This document shows, in pieces, positions 23,465-31,432 of a DNA stretch of 64,000 nt (positions are counted from its first letter, which is position 1; each line of letters begins with the position of its first letter). The stretch is from DATIBQ01 sp964573395 (lineage in GTDB: Bacteria > Patescibacteriota > Minisyncoccia > Phycocordibacterales > UBA9973), in NCBI GenBank assembly GCA_964573395.1, contig CAZNJI010000005.1:10938-74937 (forward strand), read 5' to 3'. The notes beneath the pieces are model-generated. The model was not told the origin of the DNA, ran no database searches, and was given only the letters and a program-made list of their open reading frames with translations. The position numbers and the translations under genes are program-made.

Positions 23465-24598
23465 ATGAAGAAAGAAACAGAATTAGCAGAAGAAAAAGAT
23501 GCTGCGGTTGAAGCCGAAGCTGAAGAAACGTCAAAGGAGCTTGAACGGCCGAAAGTTGAAGACCTGGTTGAAGGTCCGGTGATTGCCGTTGAAAAAGCGG
23601 CGGTCTACATCGACCTTAAGCCATTCGGCACCGGTATCATCTATGGGCGCGAATTTATCAGCGCTCGAGACCTGATCAAGAAGATCAACGTCGGCGACCT
23701 AGTGAAAGCAAAAGTAGTCGACGTTGAAAACGATGACGGTTACATCGAACTTTCCCTGAAAGAAGCGAAACAGGCGCTCATCTGGAGCGAAGCTGAAAGG
23801 GCGATCAAAGCCAAAACGGTCTTTGAGCTTGCCGTCAAAGAAGCAAACAAAGGTGGCGTTATCGTTGAATGGCAAGGCGTGCAGGGATTTCTTCCCGCTT
23901 CGCAGCTGAAGCCGGAAAACTATCCCCGAGTGGAAGACTCCGATAAGGATAAGATTCTGCAAGAGCTCAAAAAAATCATCGGCAAGAAGCTTGCCGTTAC
24001 CATCATTTCCGCATCTCCGAAAGAAGGAAAACTCATCTTCTCTGAAAAGGAATCAAACCCTGAAGAGCGCCAGGAAATTATCGGCAAATATAATGTCGGC
24101 GACGAGCTTGATTGCGAAGTAACGGGCATTGTCGACTTCGGCGTCTTCTTAAAGATTGAAGAAGGGCTCGAAGGGCTCGTGCATATTTCTGAAATCGACT
24201 GGGGGCTTGTTGAAGATCCGCGAAGCATGTTCAAACTCAAAGACAAGGTTCGCGCAAAGATCATCGACATCAAAGACGGAAAGATCTCTCTTTCTATCAA
24301 GGCCTTGAAGGAAAACCCTTGGAAGGACTACGAAGGCAAGATCAAGAAAGGCGATGTCGTGAAAGGAATCGTCATCAAGTACAACAAGCACGGCGCGCTC
24401 GTTTCCATCAAGGAAGGAGTTGCTGGATTGGTGCACCACTCGACCTTTGGCTCAGACGAAAAGTTGCGCGAAACGCTGCAGCTTGGAAAAACATACACCT
24501 TTACGGTAACGCTTTTTGAACCGAAAGAGCATCGCATGACGCTCGTCTACGGAGAACAGAAAGATCTTCCGGAAGAATTGAAAGAAAAAGAAGTGTAA
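23465..24598 (+). CDS. rpsA: Ribosomal protein S1-like RNA-binding protein
   Basis: 377 residues. A Glu/Lys-rich N-terminus is followed by four S1 OB-fold domains: about 35-100 (GPVIAVEKAAVYIDLKPFGT), 115-195 (NKGGVIVEWQGVQGFLPASQ), 210-280 (YNVGDELDCEVTGIVDFGVF) and 295-365 (KKGDVVKGIVIKYNKHGALV). E. coli S1 has six domains, and four is usual for CPR and Gram-positive forms. It helps mRNA bind the 30S subunit. Single gene with its own terminator. Confidence 0.92.
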   Translation: MKKETELAEEKDAAVEAEAEETSKELERPKVEDLVEGPVIAVEKAAVYIDLKPFGTGIIYGREFISARDLIKKINVGDLVKAKVVDVENDDGYIELSLKEAKQALIWSEAERAIKAKTVFELAVKEANKGGVIVEWQGVQGFLPASQLKPENYPRVEDSDKDKILQELKKIIGKKLAVTIISASPKEGKLIFSEKESNPEERQEIIGKYNVGDELDCEVTGIVDFGVFLKIEEGLEGLVHISEIDWGLVEDPRSMFKLKDKVRAKIIDIKDGKISLSIKALKENPWKDYEGKIKKGDVVKGIVIKYNKHGALVSIKEGVAGLVHHSTFGSDEKLRETLQLGKTYTFTVTLFEPKEHRMTLVYGEQKDLPEELKEKEV

Positions 24599-24604
24599 CA
24601 AATT

Positions 24605-24632
24605 AAAAAACCACTCAAGAGAGTGGTTTTTT
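24605..24632. terminator. Shared terminator of rpsA and pth
   Basis: AAAAAACCACTC, loop AAGA, GAGTGGTTTTTT. It is symmetrical and works for both converging genes. Its end overlaps the pth stop codon. Confidence 0.85.
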
Positions 24633-25209
24633 AATTGTATTCATTCATGGTTTCTTCCGGTGAATGCGTGAGGCGAAAAGTAAGCGCTCGTACCGATTTT
24701 TCTATTCCCTCCTTCAGCCCGTCTTGTTCCATCGGGGTAAAATCATCAAGCAAGAATTTTTCGAAACCGTCCGGCGGAGCGATGCGGGGCAAAAGCGCTT
24801 CATGTATCGGCCGCACCCCTATCCGAACCCTGAAAAAATGTGGATGCCCCAGGTGGTCGATTATTGATTGCAGGCCGTTGTGCCCGCCGCCCCCTCTTCC
24901 GAATGAACACTTAACGGTACCGAGCGGAATGTCGATATCATCGTACATAACCGCAAGCATTGCGTCAGGAAACTCTCTCGTAAGCTTCGCGGCTGTTTCT
25001 CCGGAATGGTTCATGAACGTTTCCGGCTTTGCCGCTATTACCGAAACGCCCGCAATCGCTCCCTTCCAAATTTTTGCCTGATAGATTTTGTCTGGTGAAA
25101 ATTCCCCTCCAACGCCTTCGATAAGCGCATCAAGGGCCATAAAGCCGCTGTTGTGCCGGTTGTGCGCATAGGACGCACCTGGATTACCGAGACCGATGAA
25201 AATATGCAT
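24631..25209 (-). CDS. pth: Peptidyl-tRNA hydrolase
   Basis: 192 residues from MHIFIGLGNPG (25209). The longer frame upstream is non-coding. Active-site residues are visible: Asn in GLGNPG, catalytic His in NRHNSGFMALD, Asn in ETFMNHSG, Asp in MYDDIDIPLG, and GRGGGGHNGLQSI. It releases peptides from drop-off peptidyl-tRNA. A TGATACAGT extended -10 lies about 10 bases before the start. Confidence 0.93.
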   Translation of the reverse strand: MHIFIGLGNPGASYAHNRHNSGFMALDALIEGVGGEFSPDKIYQAKIWKGAIAGVSVIAAKPETFMNHSGETAAKLTREFPDAMLAVMYDDIDIPLGTVKCSFGRGGGGHNGLQSIIDHLGHPHFFRVRIGVRPIHEALLPRIAPPDGFEKFLLDDFTPMEQDGLKEGIEKSVRALTFRLTHSPEETMNEYN

Positions 25210-25218
25210 ATGCTCCAT

Positions 25219-25523
25219 CACTGTATCAGAAGATATAAAACATGGACAAGAGCACGCCAGAAGGAAATCCGAGTGTGTTCGCTCCGTGAAATGCTTTTCT
25301 CGCCCCAGACCTACCCCCGCCTGCTCGAAAAATATTTCACTTCGCTCAACAAAAACGTGCCTTTTCGAAAGAGATAATTTTTCTAGCGAGCGCAGTCTCA
25401 ACGCGGAAAGAGCATCTCGCAGGCGGGTAGCCGAGGGCTAGCAAAAAATTCACGAGAATTTTATTGCGTGCTCTTTCCGCGTTCGAGATAAGTGAGCCTT
25501 CATTTTGGCATCTTCTAAGGCGA
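25219..25523. other. Structured intergenic region between pth and lepB
   Basis: No credible gene; open frames here lack conserved pattern. It holds a 15-bp perfect inverted repeat, AACGCGGAAAGAGCA (about 25399-25413) with TGCTCTTTCCGCGTT (about 25472-25486), extended by TCTC/GAGA. A second pair lies partly inside it (CTACCCCCGCCTGC near 25310, GCAGGCGGGTAG near 25419). It may be a mobile palindromic element or an untranslated RNA. Confidence 0.5.
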
Positions 25524-25552
25524 TTGCAGGCAACCCGTCTTTGTAATACAAT
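25524..25552 (+). promoter_or_regulatory. Promoter of the lepB-hisS-def-fmt operon
   Basis: TTGCAG at 25524-25529, 17 bases, TACAAT at 25547-25552. The expected start is about 8 bases before the lepB ATG at 25567. Confidence 0.65.
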
Positions 25553-25566
25553 CTGGCTACTTATAT

Positions 25567-26145
25567 ATGAATGAAGCTCCCCAGTATCCTCGAGAGTCGA
25601 AGTTTCGGGCATTCGTCGAAGGAGCGCTGTATTTTTTGAGTGCTTTTGCGCTCGCGCTTTTGATTCAAACCTACGTTGCCCGACCGTTCATCGTCAACGG
25701 CCAATCAATGGATCCGACTTTTTCGGACGGCGAATATTTGATCGTCGATGAAATTTCGTACCGATTCAACGATCCGGCACGAGGAGACGTCGTGGTATTC
25801 CGAGCGCCTCCTACTCCAGAGAAATTCTTCATCAAGCGGATCATCGGCCTACCTGGAGAAACGGTAGAAATTAAAAATGGCATCATTACCATAAAAAACG
25901 ATGAGTACCCGAAGGGTTTCGTGCTCAAAGAAGAATTCATTACACATCGATCGCATGACACGTACCACACCACCGTACCCGATGGCGCCTACTTCGTCAT
26001 GGGAGACAACCGCCAAGGAAGTTATGACTCGAGAAGCTGGGGAAGCCTTCCTGAAGAAAATCTTCGCGGGAAAGCGCTGGTGCGGCTCTTGCCCATCAAA
26101 AACATCGACTTCCTTCCAGGCAAGGTAGAGTACAGCGCGAATTAA
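25567..26145 (+). CDS. lepB: Signal peptidase I
   Basis: 192 residues. One N-terminal transmembrane helix (ALYFLSAFALALLIQTYVAR), catalytic serine in NGQSMDPT and catalytic lysine in FFIKRIIGLPGE, then box D/E MGDNRQGSYDSRSWG. It cleaves signal peptides of exported proteins, many of which are encoded in this window. First gene of a tight operon; the hisS ATG follows 1 base after the stop. Confidence 0.94.
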   Translation: MNEAPQYPRESKFRAFVEGALYFLSAFALALLIQTYVARPFIVNGQSMDPTFSDGEYLIVDEISYRFNDPARGDVVVFRAPPTPEKFFIKRIIGLPGETVEIKNGIITIKNDEYPKGFVLKEEFITHRSHDTYHTTVPDGAYFVMGDNRQGSYDSRSWGSLPEENLRGKALVRLLPIKNIDFLPGKVEYSAN

Positions 26146-26146
26146 C

Positions 26147-27448
26147 ATGGAAAAGAAAAAGCAAAAAAAGAACGAGCCGCTTACCAGCCCGAAGGGAATG
26201 CGAGACATCATCGGCGATGATTACTATAAATTCCAAGGGTTTTTCGAAAAAGCCCAGGAGGTAGCCGTCTATTACGGCTTCAAGCCGATTGAAACGCCGA
26301 TCCTCGAGCAAGACGAAGTGTTCACGAGCGGCATTGGCGCCGGCACCGACATCGTCGATAAGGAAATGTACACGCTTCGCACCAAAGGCGGCGACCATCT
26401 GGCGCTTCGCCCTGAAGGAACCGCCGGCGTGGTACGAAGCTACATCGAGCATGGCATGCAGAGCCTGCCGCAGCCGGTCATGCTCTATTATTTCGGCCCG
26501 TATTTCCGACACGACAAGCCGCAGCGCGGCCGCTATCGCCAGCTGTACCAATTCGGGCTTGAAGCGCTCGGAAGCGAAAAAAGCATCGTTGATGCTCTTC
26601 TGATTAAGGCGACCTATACCATTCTTGAAGAAGCAGGAGCGAAGAACCTTATTGTAGACATCAACTCGCTCGGCGACAAAGAATCCCGCGCGCAATACAC
26701 CAAAGAACTCGTTGCCTACTACAAAAAGTATGCAAATGCCCTTCCGACGGTCGACCGCGAACGACTGAAAACGAACCCGCTCCGTATCCTCGATTCAAAA
26801 GAGCCGAAAACGATTGAAATCAATCAAGACGCTCCCGATGCGGTGAGCTGCCTAAACGCCGCGTCGAAAAAGCATTTCAAAGAAGTGCTCGAATATTTAG
26901 GCGAAATGAACATTCCCTACCAGATAAATAAAAATCTGGTCCGCGGCCTCTCGTACTATACGCACACCATTTTTGAAATAATCGACACGACTACGGCTGA
27001 AGACGGCAGCGCACCGCTTGCCATTGCCGGCGGCGGCCGGTACGACCTCCTGGCAAAAGAGCTCGGCGCAAAGAAAGACGTGCCTGCAATGGGCGTTGGC
27101 ATCGGGGTTGACCGCATCGTCGAATCTTCCTGGTACAAGAACTGCATGCCGCGCATCATGAAGAAGCCGAAAATCTACTTTATTCAAGTCGGCTTCGAAG
27201 CAAAACTGAAAAGCTTGAATGTGATTGAGATTCTTCGCAAGGCGCATATGCCCGTTATGCAGGCGCTCTCAAAAGACAGCCTTGCCGCCCAGCTTGCCGT
27301 TGCTGAAAAATCAGGCGTTCCGTACGTGCTTATTTTCGGCCAGAAAGAAGCGCTTGAACAATCGGTAATCGTTCGGCACATGGAAACTCGTTCGCAAGAC
27401 ACCGTTCGAATCGACAAACTGCTCGAATATCTCAAAAATTTGAAATAA
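26147..27448 (+). CDS. hisS: Histidyl-tRNA synthetase
   Basis: 433 residues. A class II core with motif 1 region KGMRDIIGDDYYK, motif 2 YFGPYFRHDKPQRGRYRQLYQ, the HisRS signatures ALRPEGTAGVVRSYI and LVRGLSYYTHTIFEI, and a C-terminal anticodon-binding domain (KIYFIQVGFEAKLKSLNVIE). Complete length for the family. Confidence 0.95.
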   Translation: MEKKKQKKNEPLTSPKGMRDIIGDDYYKFQGFFEKAQEVAVYYGFKPIETPILEQDEVFTSGIGAGTDIVDKEMYTLRTKGGDHLALRPEGTAGVVRSYIEHGMQSLPQPVMLYYFGPYFRHDKPQRGRYRQLYQFGLEALGSEKSIVDALLIKATYTILEEAGAKNLIVDINSLGDKESRAQYTKELVAYYKKYANALPTVDRERLKTNPLRILDSKEPKTIEINQDAPDAVSCLNAASKKHFKEVLEYLGEMNIPYQINKNLVRGLSYYTHTIFEIIDTTTAEDGSAPLAIAGGGRYDLLAKELGAKKDVPAMGVGIGVDRIVESSWYKNCMPRIMKKPKIYFIQVGFEAKLKSLNVIEILRKAHMPVMQALSKDSLAAQLAVAEKSGVPYVLIFGQKEALEQSVIVRHMETRSQDTVRIDKLLEYLKNLK

Positions 27449-27450
27449 TC

Positions 27451-27945
27451 ATGGGAGCCATCATTCAGGAGCCGAATACCGTACTTCGCTCGGAGGCAGT
27501 TGCCGTTCCGCTTGATCAGATCGCCTCGCCGAAGATCAGAAAAATAATCGCGGACATGAAAGCGGCGCTTGCCGGAGAAGACGACGGCGTGGCACTTGCC
27601 GCTCCGCAGATTGGCGTATCGCTTCGCCTCTTCATTGTTTCAAAAAAAGCGATGAAGGACGCGACTGACGATGTCGCATTCATCAATCCGACACTGGTTC
27701 GATTGGGAAAGAAAAAGAAGCTCGTTTCGGAAGGTTGTCTTTCCGTTCGGTGGAAATACGGCCAAGTAAAGCGTTCAGAAACTGCGACCGTTCGGGCGTA
27801 CAACGAAGAAGGACATGAATTCGTCATGAGCGGCAGAGGCCTGCTGGCCCAAATTTTCCAGCACGAAACCGACCACTTAAACGGCATTCTTTTCATCGAC
27901 TCGGCAATTAACATAGCGGACATGCCGCCTGAAGAAACCACATGA
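27451..27945 (+). CDS. def: Peptide deformylase
   Basis: 164 residues with all three motifs: GVALAAPQIG, EGCLSV and QHETDHLNG (metal-binding histidines plus catalytic Glu). It removes the formyl group that Fmt adds. It overlaps fmt by 4 bases, a classic coupled pair. Confidence 0.95.
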   Translation: MGAIIQEPNTVLRSEAVAVPLDQIASPKIRKIIADMKAALAGEDDGVALAAPQIGVSLRLFIVSKKAMKDATDDVAFINPTLVRLGKKKKLVSEGCLSVRWKYGQVKRSETATVRAYNEEGHEFVMSGRGLLAQIFQHETDHLNGILFIDSAINIADMPPEETT

Positions 27946-28784
27946 AGTACGCTTTCTTTGGAACGCCAGCGGTAGCGAAAATCGCACTTGAAACGCTTAT
28001 CGGTAAAAGGCTCGTTCCCCAACTGGTTGTTACGGCGCCCGATGCACCAAGCGGTCGAGGCCTGCGGCTTACCCCTTCGCCCGTAAAAACATTCGCACTA
28101 GAACAGCAGATTGCGGTTGCAACGCCTGAAAAAATAACCAAGGAGTTCATTGCCGAGCTTTCTGCGCAGGGCCCGTGGGATTTTTTTGTCGTAGTGGCAT
28201 ACGGAAAAATTCTTCCAGAATCGCTTCTTGCAATTTCAGCGCATGGAGTGCTGAACATTCACCCTTCGCTTCTTCCAAAATATCGCGGGCCGGCACCGCT
28301 TGAAAGCGTACTGCTCTCAGATGATACCGAAACCGGCGTTACTATCATGCTACTTGATACGGAAGTTGACCATGGCCCTGTGCTGGTGCAGGAACAATGG
28401 CCACTTCCGGAAACGGAAACATTTGAAACGCTCGCCGAAAAATCGTTTATTCGTGGCGGAGAACTGATTGCGGAACTGGCGCCGAAACTTTTAGATAAAA
28501 CAGTAACGCCTGCCGAGCAAGATCACGCCCAGGCAACATTCACTAAAAAATTCATCAAAGAAGACGGCCTAGTACGTCTGGAAGAAACCCCGTGGGAATT
28601 ATGGAAAAAATACCGCGCACTGCACCGGCGCCCGGGATTATATTTTTTTCATGAAAAAGAAGGAAAGAGCATGCGGATAAAAATAAAATCCGCCCGCTGG
28701 GAAGGCGGCAGATTCATCATTGAAACGGTTATTCCGGAAAACGGAAGACCGATACCGTTTGAACGGCTCTACTATTTGCAATAG
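27942..28784 (+). CDS. fmt: Methionyl-tRNA formyltransferase
   Basis: 280 residues, slightly short (usual about 310). N-terminal formyltransferase domain with FGTPAVAKIALE, the VVAYGKILPESLL block, the catalytic HPSLLPKYRGPAP and DTEVDHGPVLVQ. The C-terminal domain is reduced. It formylates initiator Met-tRNA for IF-2. Confidence 0.94.
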   Translation: MKYAFFGTPAVAKIALETLIGKRLVPQLVVTAPDAPSGRGLRLTPSPVKTFALEQQIAVATPEKITKEFIAELSAQGPWDFFVVVAYGKILPESLLAISAHGVLNIHPSLLPKYRGPAPLESVLLSDDTETGVTIMLLDTEVDHGPVLVQEQWPLPETETFETLAEKSFIRGGELIAELAPKLLDKTVTPAEQDHAQATFTKKFIKEDGLVRLEETPWELWKKYRALHRRPGLYFFHEKEGKSMRIKIKSARWEGGRFIIETVIPENGRPIPFERLYYLQ

Positions 28785-28793
28785 TGATGAGTT

Positions 28794-28888
28794 GACATAC
28801 TGCAATCGAAAGCCTCACGCAAGGCGGGCAAGTCGAGCGGATCAAAAACGTACGAGCGTTTTATGAGTGCTTTTGATTGCAGTATGTC
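28794..28888. repeat. Long inverted repeat between fmt and hpf
   Basis: GACATACTGCAATC (28794-28807) is the exact complement of GATTGCAGTATGTC (28875-28888), with further pairing (GAAAGC/GCTTTT) and an inner AAAACGTACGAGCGTTTT hairpin. There is no T run. It separates converging genes and may end transcription on both sides, or be a small palindromic mobile element. Confidence 0.6.
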
Positions 28889-28908
28889 GAATAAGTAGTA
28901 AACAGCTG

Positions 28909-29301
28909 CTATTTTCTTTTTCGGAAGCTGAAACTTTTAACCGAATTGTATCCTCCTCGCAGCATTTCTTTTACGGCAAGCGCTCCCCGCTTCCAGAGCC
29001 GGCGTTCTTTGCCTTTGCTTGCGGTAATTTCGCGCTTCATTTCGTCTCGAATGTCGTCAATTGCCTCGTAGAGATCGGTTTTTTCAGAAACCGCACGATG
29101 CAAAGATCCGGCCGGGGTCGTAACGTTTACTTCAGCTCGGAAAATTTCTCCCGATTTATGATGATTCGTGGTTTTTTCAAGCTCAACCGATACCTGGCTT
29201 TCTGCGCCAGCAAATTGCTCTAAGAAGGAAAGTCGCTTTTCGGTATAGTCCCGCAGCGCTTCAGTAAGATCTAAATTAGTCGATTTTATGATGATGTTCA
29301 T
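28909..29301 (-). CDS. hpf: Ribosome hibernation-promoting factor, short form
   Basis: 130 residues with the HPF/YfiA fold: MNIIIKSTNLDLTEALRDYTEKRL, then ELEKTTNHHKSGEIFRAEVN, SEKTDLYEAIDDIRDEMKRE and a Lys/Arg-rich tail. The C-terminal dimerisation domain of long HPF is absent. It binds the 30S decoding region in slow growth. Confidence 0.88.
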   Translation of the reverse strand: MNIIIKSTNLDLTEALRDYTEKRLSFLEQFAGAESQVSVELEKTTNHHKSGEIFRAEVNVTTPAGSLHRAVSEKTDLYEAIDDIRDEMKREITASKGKERRLWKRGALAVKEMLRGGYNSVKSFSFRKRK

Positions 29302-29379
29302 ACGATAAACTCTTTGATTATTACTGACCTTGCTATGCTTTCAGTGTAGCACGAGCTTAGAAAGTGAGAATGAAAGCAG

Positions 29380-30795
29380 TTACGCCGTCAGAATGAGCAT
29401 CATGTTGGTGCTGCCGCTTTTGCCGAACGGAATTCCTGCCGTTGCCACGAAGTGCTCACCTTTTCCAAGTAACCCTTCTTTTACGAGAATCGGTCCGATT
29501 TCTTCGATTACTTCTCCCACGTATTTGAACTTTCTCATCTGAAACGGCTGGCAACCATACACCAGGGTTAATTGCCGAACCACTCGTTCGTGCGGCGTGA
29601 GCGCGATAATTGTCTGCTGCGGTTTGTAGCGCGCAATATTTTTCGGAGTTGAGCCAGTTTCGGTAAGCGCCACAATGTGCTTTGCCCGAATGTCTTCGGC
29701 ATTGTGCACAACAGATGAACTGACCGAATCGATAATACTGTCGGTATGCACCTTGTGGCGGCGATGCGTCCCAACACCGCTCTCTGCCTGCACGGCAACT
29801 CGCGCCATAACCGTTACCGCCTCAACTGGAAACTCACCAAGCGCTGTTTCTTCGGAAAGCATCACCGCATCGGCACCATCAAAAATAGCGTTCGCCACAT
29901 CTGAAATTTCAGCGCGGGTTGCTACCGGCGAGTGGATCATGCTCTCAAGCATCTGCGTTGCCACGATAACCGGCTTTCCCACTTCGTTGCATTTGCGGAC
30001 AATCATTTTTTGCACCGCGGGAACGTTTTCCGGGCCAATTTCAATTGCCAAATCGCCGCGAGCCACCATCACACCGTCTGCAGCCGCAATAATGGCATCA
30101 ATGTGCGTAACCGCTTCCTGGGTTTCGATTTTTGCAATAACGAGCGCCTCTTTTTTTGCTTTCTGAATGAGCTTCTTCAGTCCTGTAATATCATCAGCCG
30201 TACGAACGAACGAAAGCGCAACGAAATCAACATTGTGCGAAAGCCCGAATGCTAAATCTTTTTTATCTTTGACAGTAAGCGCCGGAATCGAAAGGTACGC
30301 ACCCGGAATGTTTACCCCACGGCGGCTTTTCGTTGCCCCTCCTACCAACACCCGCGTGTACACATCGGTGCCTACCACTTTTTCAACAACTAATTTCTTT
30401 TTTCCGTCATCAAGCATCAGTATAAGTCCGGGCTGTATGTCTTTTTGAATATGTGGGTAATTGAAGTACACCTTTTTCTCTGTTCCCGCGCACTTTTTTC
30501 CTGAAAGAATCAGTTCTTGTCCTTTCACGAGCATAACCGAACCTGCTTCAAAGTCTCCAATGCGGATTTTGGGCCCTGAAAGATCAAGCAGCATGCCAAT
30601 TGGTTTTTTCTTCGCCTTGGCTACGGCCTGGATGGTTTTCATCTTCTTGCTGTGTTCATCGTGCGACCCGTGGCTCATGTTAATGCGGGCAACATTTAAG
30701 CCGGCATCAATCAGGTCTCCGAAAACCTCTTTGCCTTCCGAGGCTGGGCCAATGGTTGCGACGATTTTTGTCTTTTTAAGCAAGTCGGGTTGCAT
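29380..30795 (-). CDS. pyk: Pyruvate kinase
   Basis: 471 residues. KTKIVATIGPAS, NVARINMSHGSHDEHSK and LLDLSGPKIRIG, the metal/substrate site MVARGDLAIEIGPENVPAVQ, ATQMLESMIHSPVATRAEIS and SEETALGEFPVEAV, and a C-terminal allosteric-type domain. It makes ATP and pyruvate from phosphoenolpyruvate. This is the only glycolytic gene in the window. Confidence 0.95.
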   Translation of the reverse strand: MQPDLLKKTKIVATIGPASEGKEVFGDLIDAGLNVARINMSHGSHDEHSKKMKTIQAVAKAKKKPIGMLLDLSGPKIRIGDFEAGSVMLVKGQELILSGKKCAGTEKKVYFNYPHIQKDIQPGLILMLDDGKKKLVVEKVVGTDVYTRVLVGGATKSRRGVNIPGAYLSIPALTVKDKKDLAFGLSHNVDFVALSFVRTADDITGLKKLIQKAKKEALVIAKIETQEAVTHIDAIIAAADGVMVARGDLAIEIGPENVPAVQKMIVRKCNEVGKPVIVATQMLESMIHSPVATRAEISDVANAIFDGADAVMLSEETALGEFPVEAVTVMARVAVQAESGVGTHRRHKVHTDSIIDSVSSSVVHNAEDIRAKHIVALTETGSTPKNIARYKPQQTIIALTPHERVVRQLTLVYGCQPFQMRKFKYVGEVIEEIGPILVKEGLLGKGEHFVATAGIPFGKSGSTNMMLILTA

Positions 30796-30809
30796 AATGT
30801 TTCTGTGTC

Positions 30810-30838
30810 TTGAAAAAGTGTTAAAAGAGTACTAGTAT
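30810..30838 (+). promoter_or_regulatory. Promoter of the Gly/Tyr-rich exported protein
   Basis: TTGAAA at 30810-30815, 17 bases, TAGTAT at 30833-30838. The predicted start falls on the ATG at 30845, so the transcript would be leaderless. Confidence 0.55.
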
Positions 30839-30844
30839 AGCGGC

Positions 30845-31159
30845 ATGACAAAAATAGTCAAAATAAGCTTGGTATTTCTAGGGCTTTTCCTTACATTCCG
30901 GGCATTGCCGGCGGAAGCCCAGTATTACCCGTTCTATTACCAGCCGCAGCCATGTTGCCTCAGTTACGCCTGGCACGATCCGCTGACCACACTCAGCTAC
31001 GCGCCATTTTACGGAGGCTACCCGCAATCATACGGATGGAATCAGCCATACCTTGGGAATGGTTTTGGAAACAACTTCGGCGGATGGGGCTACCCGGGAT
31101 TTTCTTACGGAAACGGCGGATACTTCAACCTTGGCGCAAGCTTCGGTTTCGGCTGGTAG
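30845..31159 (+). CDS. Exported Gly/Tyr/Asn-rich small protein
   Basis: 104 residues. Signal peptide MTKIVKISLVFLGLFLTFRA with cleavage near PAEAQ, then a mature part rich in Tyr, Gly, Pro, Phe and Trp (YYPFYYQPQPCC, FGNNFGGWGYPGFSYGNGGY). One CC pair. Low-complexity surface or matrix protein. No family recognised. Confidence 0.7.
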   Translation: MTKIVKISLVFLGLFLTFRALPAEAQYYPFYYQPQPCCLSYAWHDPLTTLSYAPFYGGYPQSYGWNQPYLGNGFGNNFGGWGYPGFSYGNGGYFNLGASFGFGW

Positions 31160-31176
31160 AACGGTATCACAAACGA

Positions 31177-31185
31177 TGCTATAAT
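31177..31185 (+). promoter_or_regulatory. Extended -10 promoter upstream of the split tRNA-Asn
   Basis: TGCTATAAT, a consensus extended -10. It would give a primary transcript with about 240 bases before the tRNA, including the structured 31229-31372 region. Confidence 0.55.
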
Positions 31186-31228
31186 CATCGGGCATTTTTA
31201 AAATGCTTAGTTCTTTATGTATTAATAT

Positions 31229-31372
31229 TCCCCTGTAGCTTGCGGTGGAGTGAGGCTTGGGATGGGACCCAAGCTGCAAGACCTTTTGAGATAGAATTGA
31301 GCATGCGAAAATTATATCCAAAAGGTGTACAGCTCCTGTAAGGAGGTCGCCGAGGCGACTGCCTACCGCGTA
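31229..31372 (+). ncRNA. Structured RNA region beginning with a copy of the tRNA-Asn 5' end
   Basis: TCCCCTGTAGCT (31229-31240) repeats the start of tRNA-Asn (31433-31444), then diverges. Several hairpins follow: GCTTGGG/CCCAAGC, ACCTTTTG/CAAAAGGT, CTCCT-GTA-AGGAG and GTCGCC-GA-GGCGAC, closed by GCGGT/ACCGC. Its last part (GGCGACTGCCTACCGC) resembles an inverted copy of the tRNA D and anticodon arms. It could be a decayed tRNA/intron copy or a functional leader RNA. No known family recognised. Confidence 0.45.
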
Positions 31373-31432
31373 ACAATTTATTTTGGCAATCATTAATGAT
31401 GGTTACCAAATAGAACGTTACAAAAAAAATAT

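Noticed and set aside
25346..25612. 88-codon minus frame between pth and lepB
   Set aside because: It crosses the palindrome and the lepB promoter and has no recognisable protein pattern.
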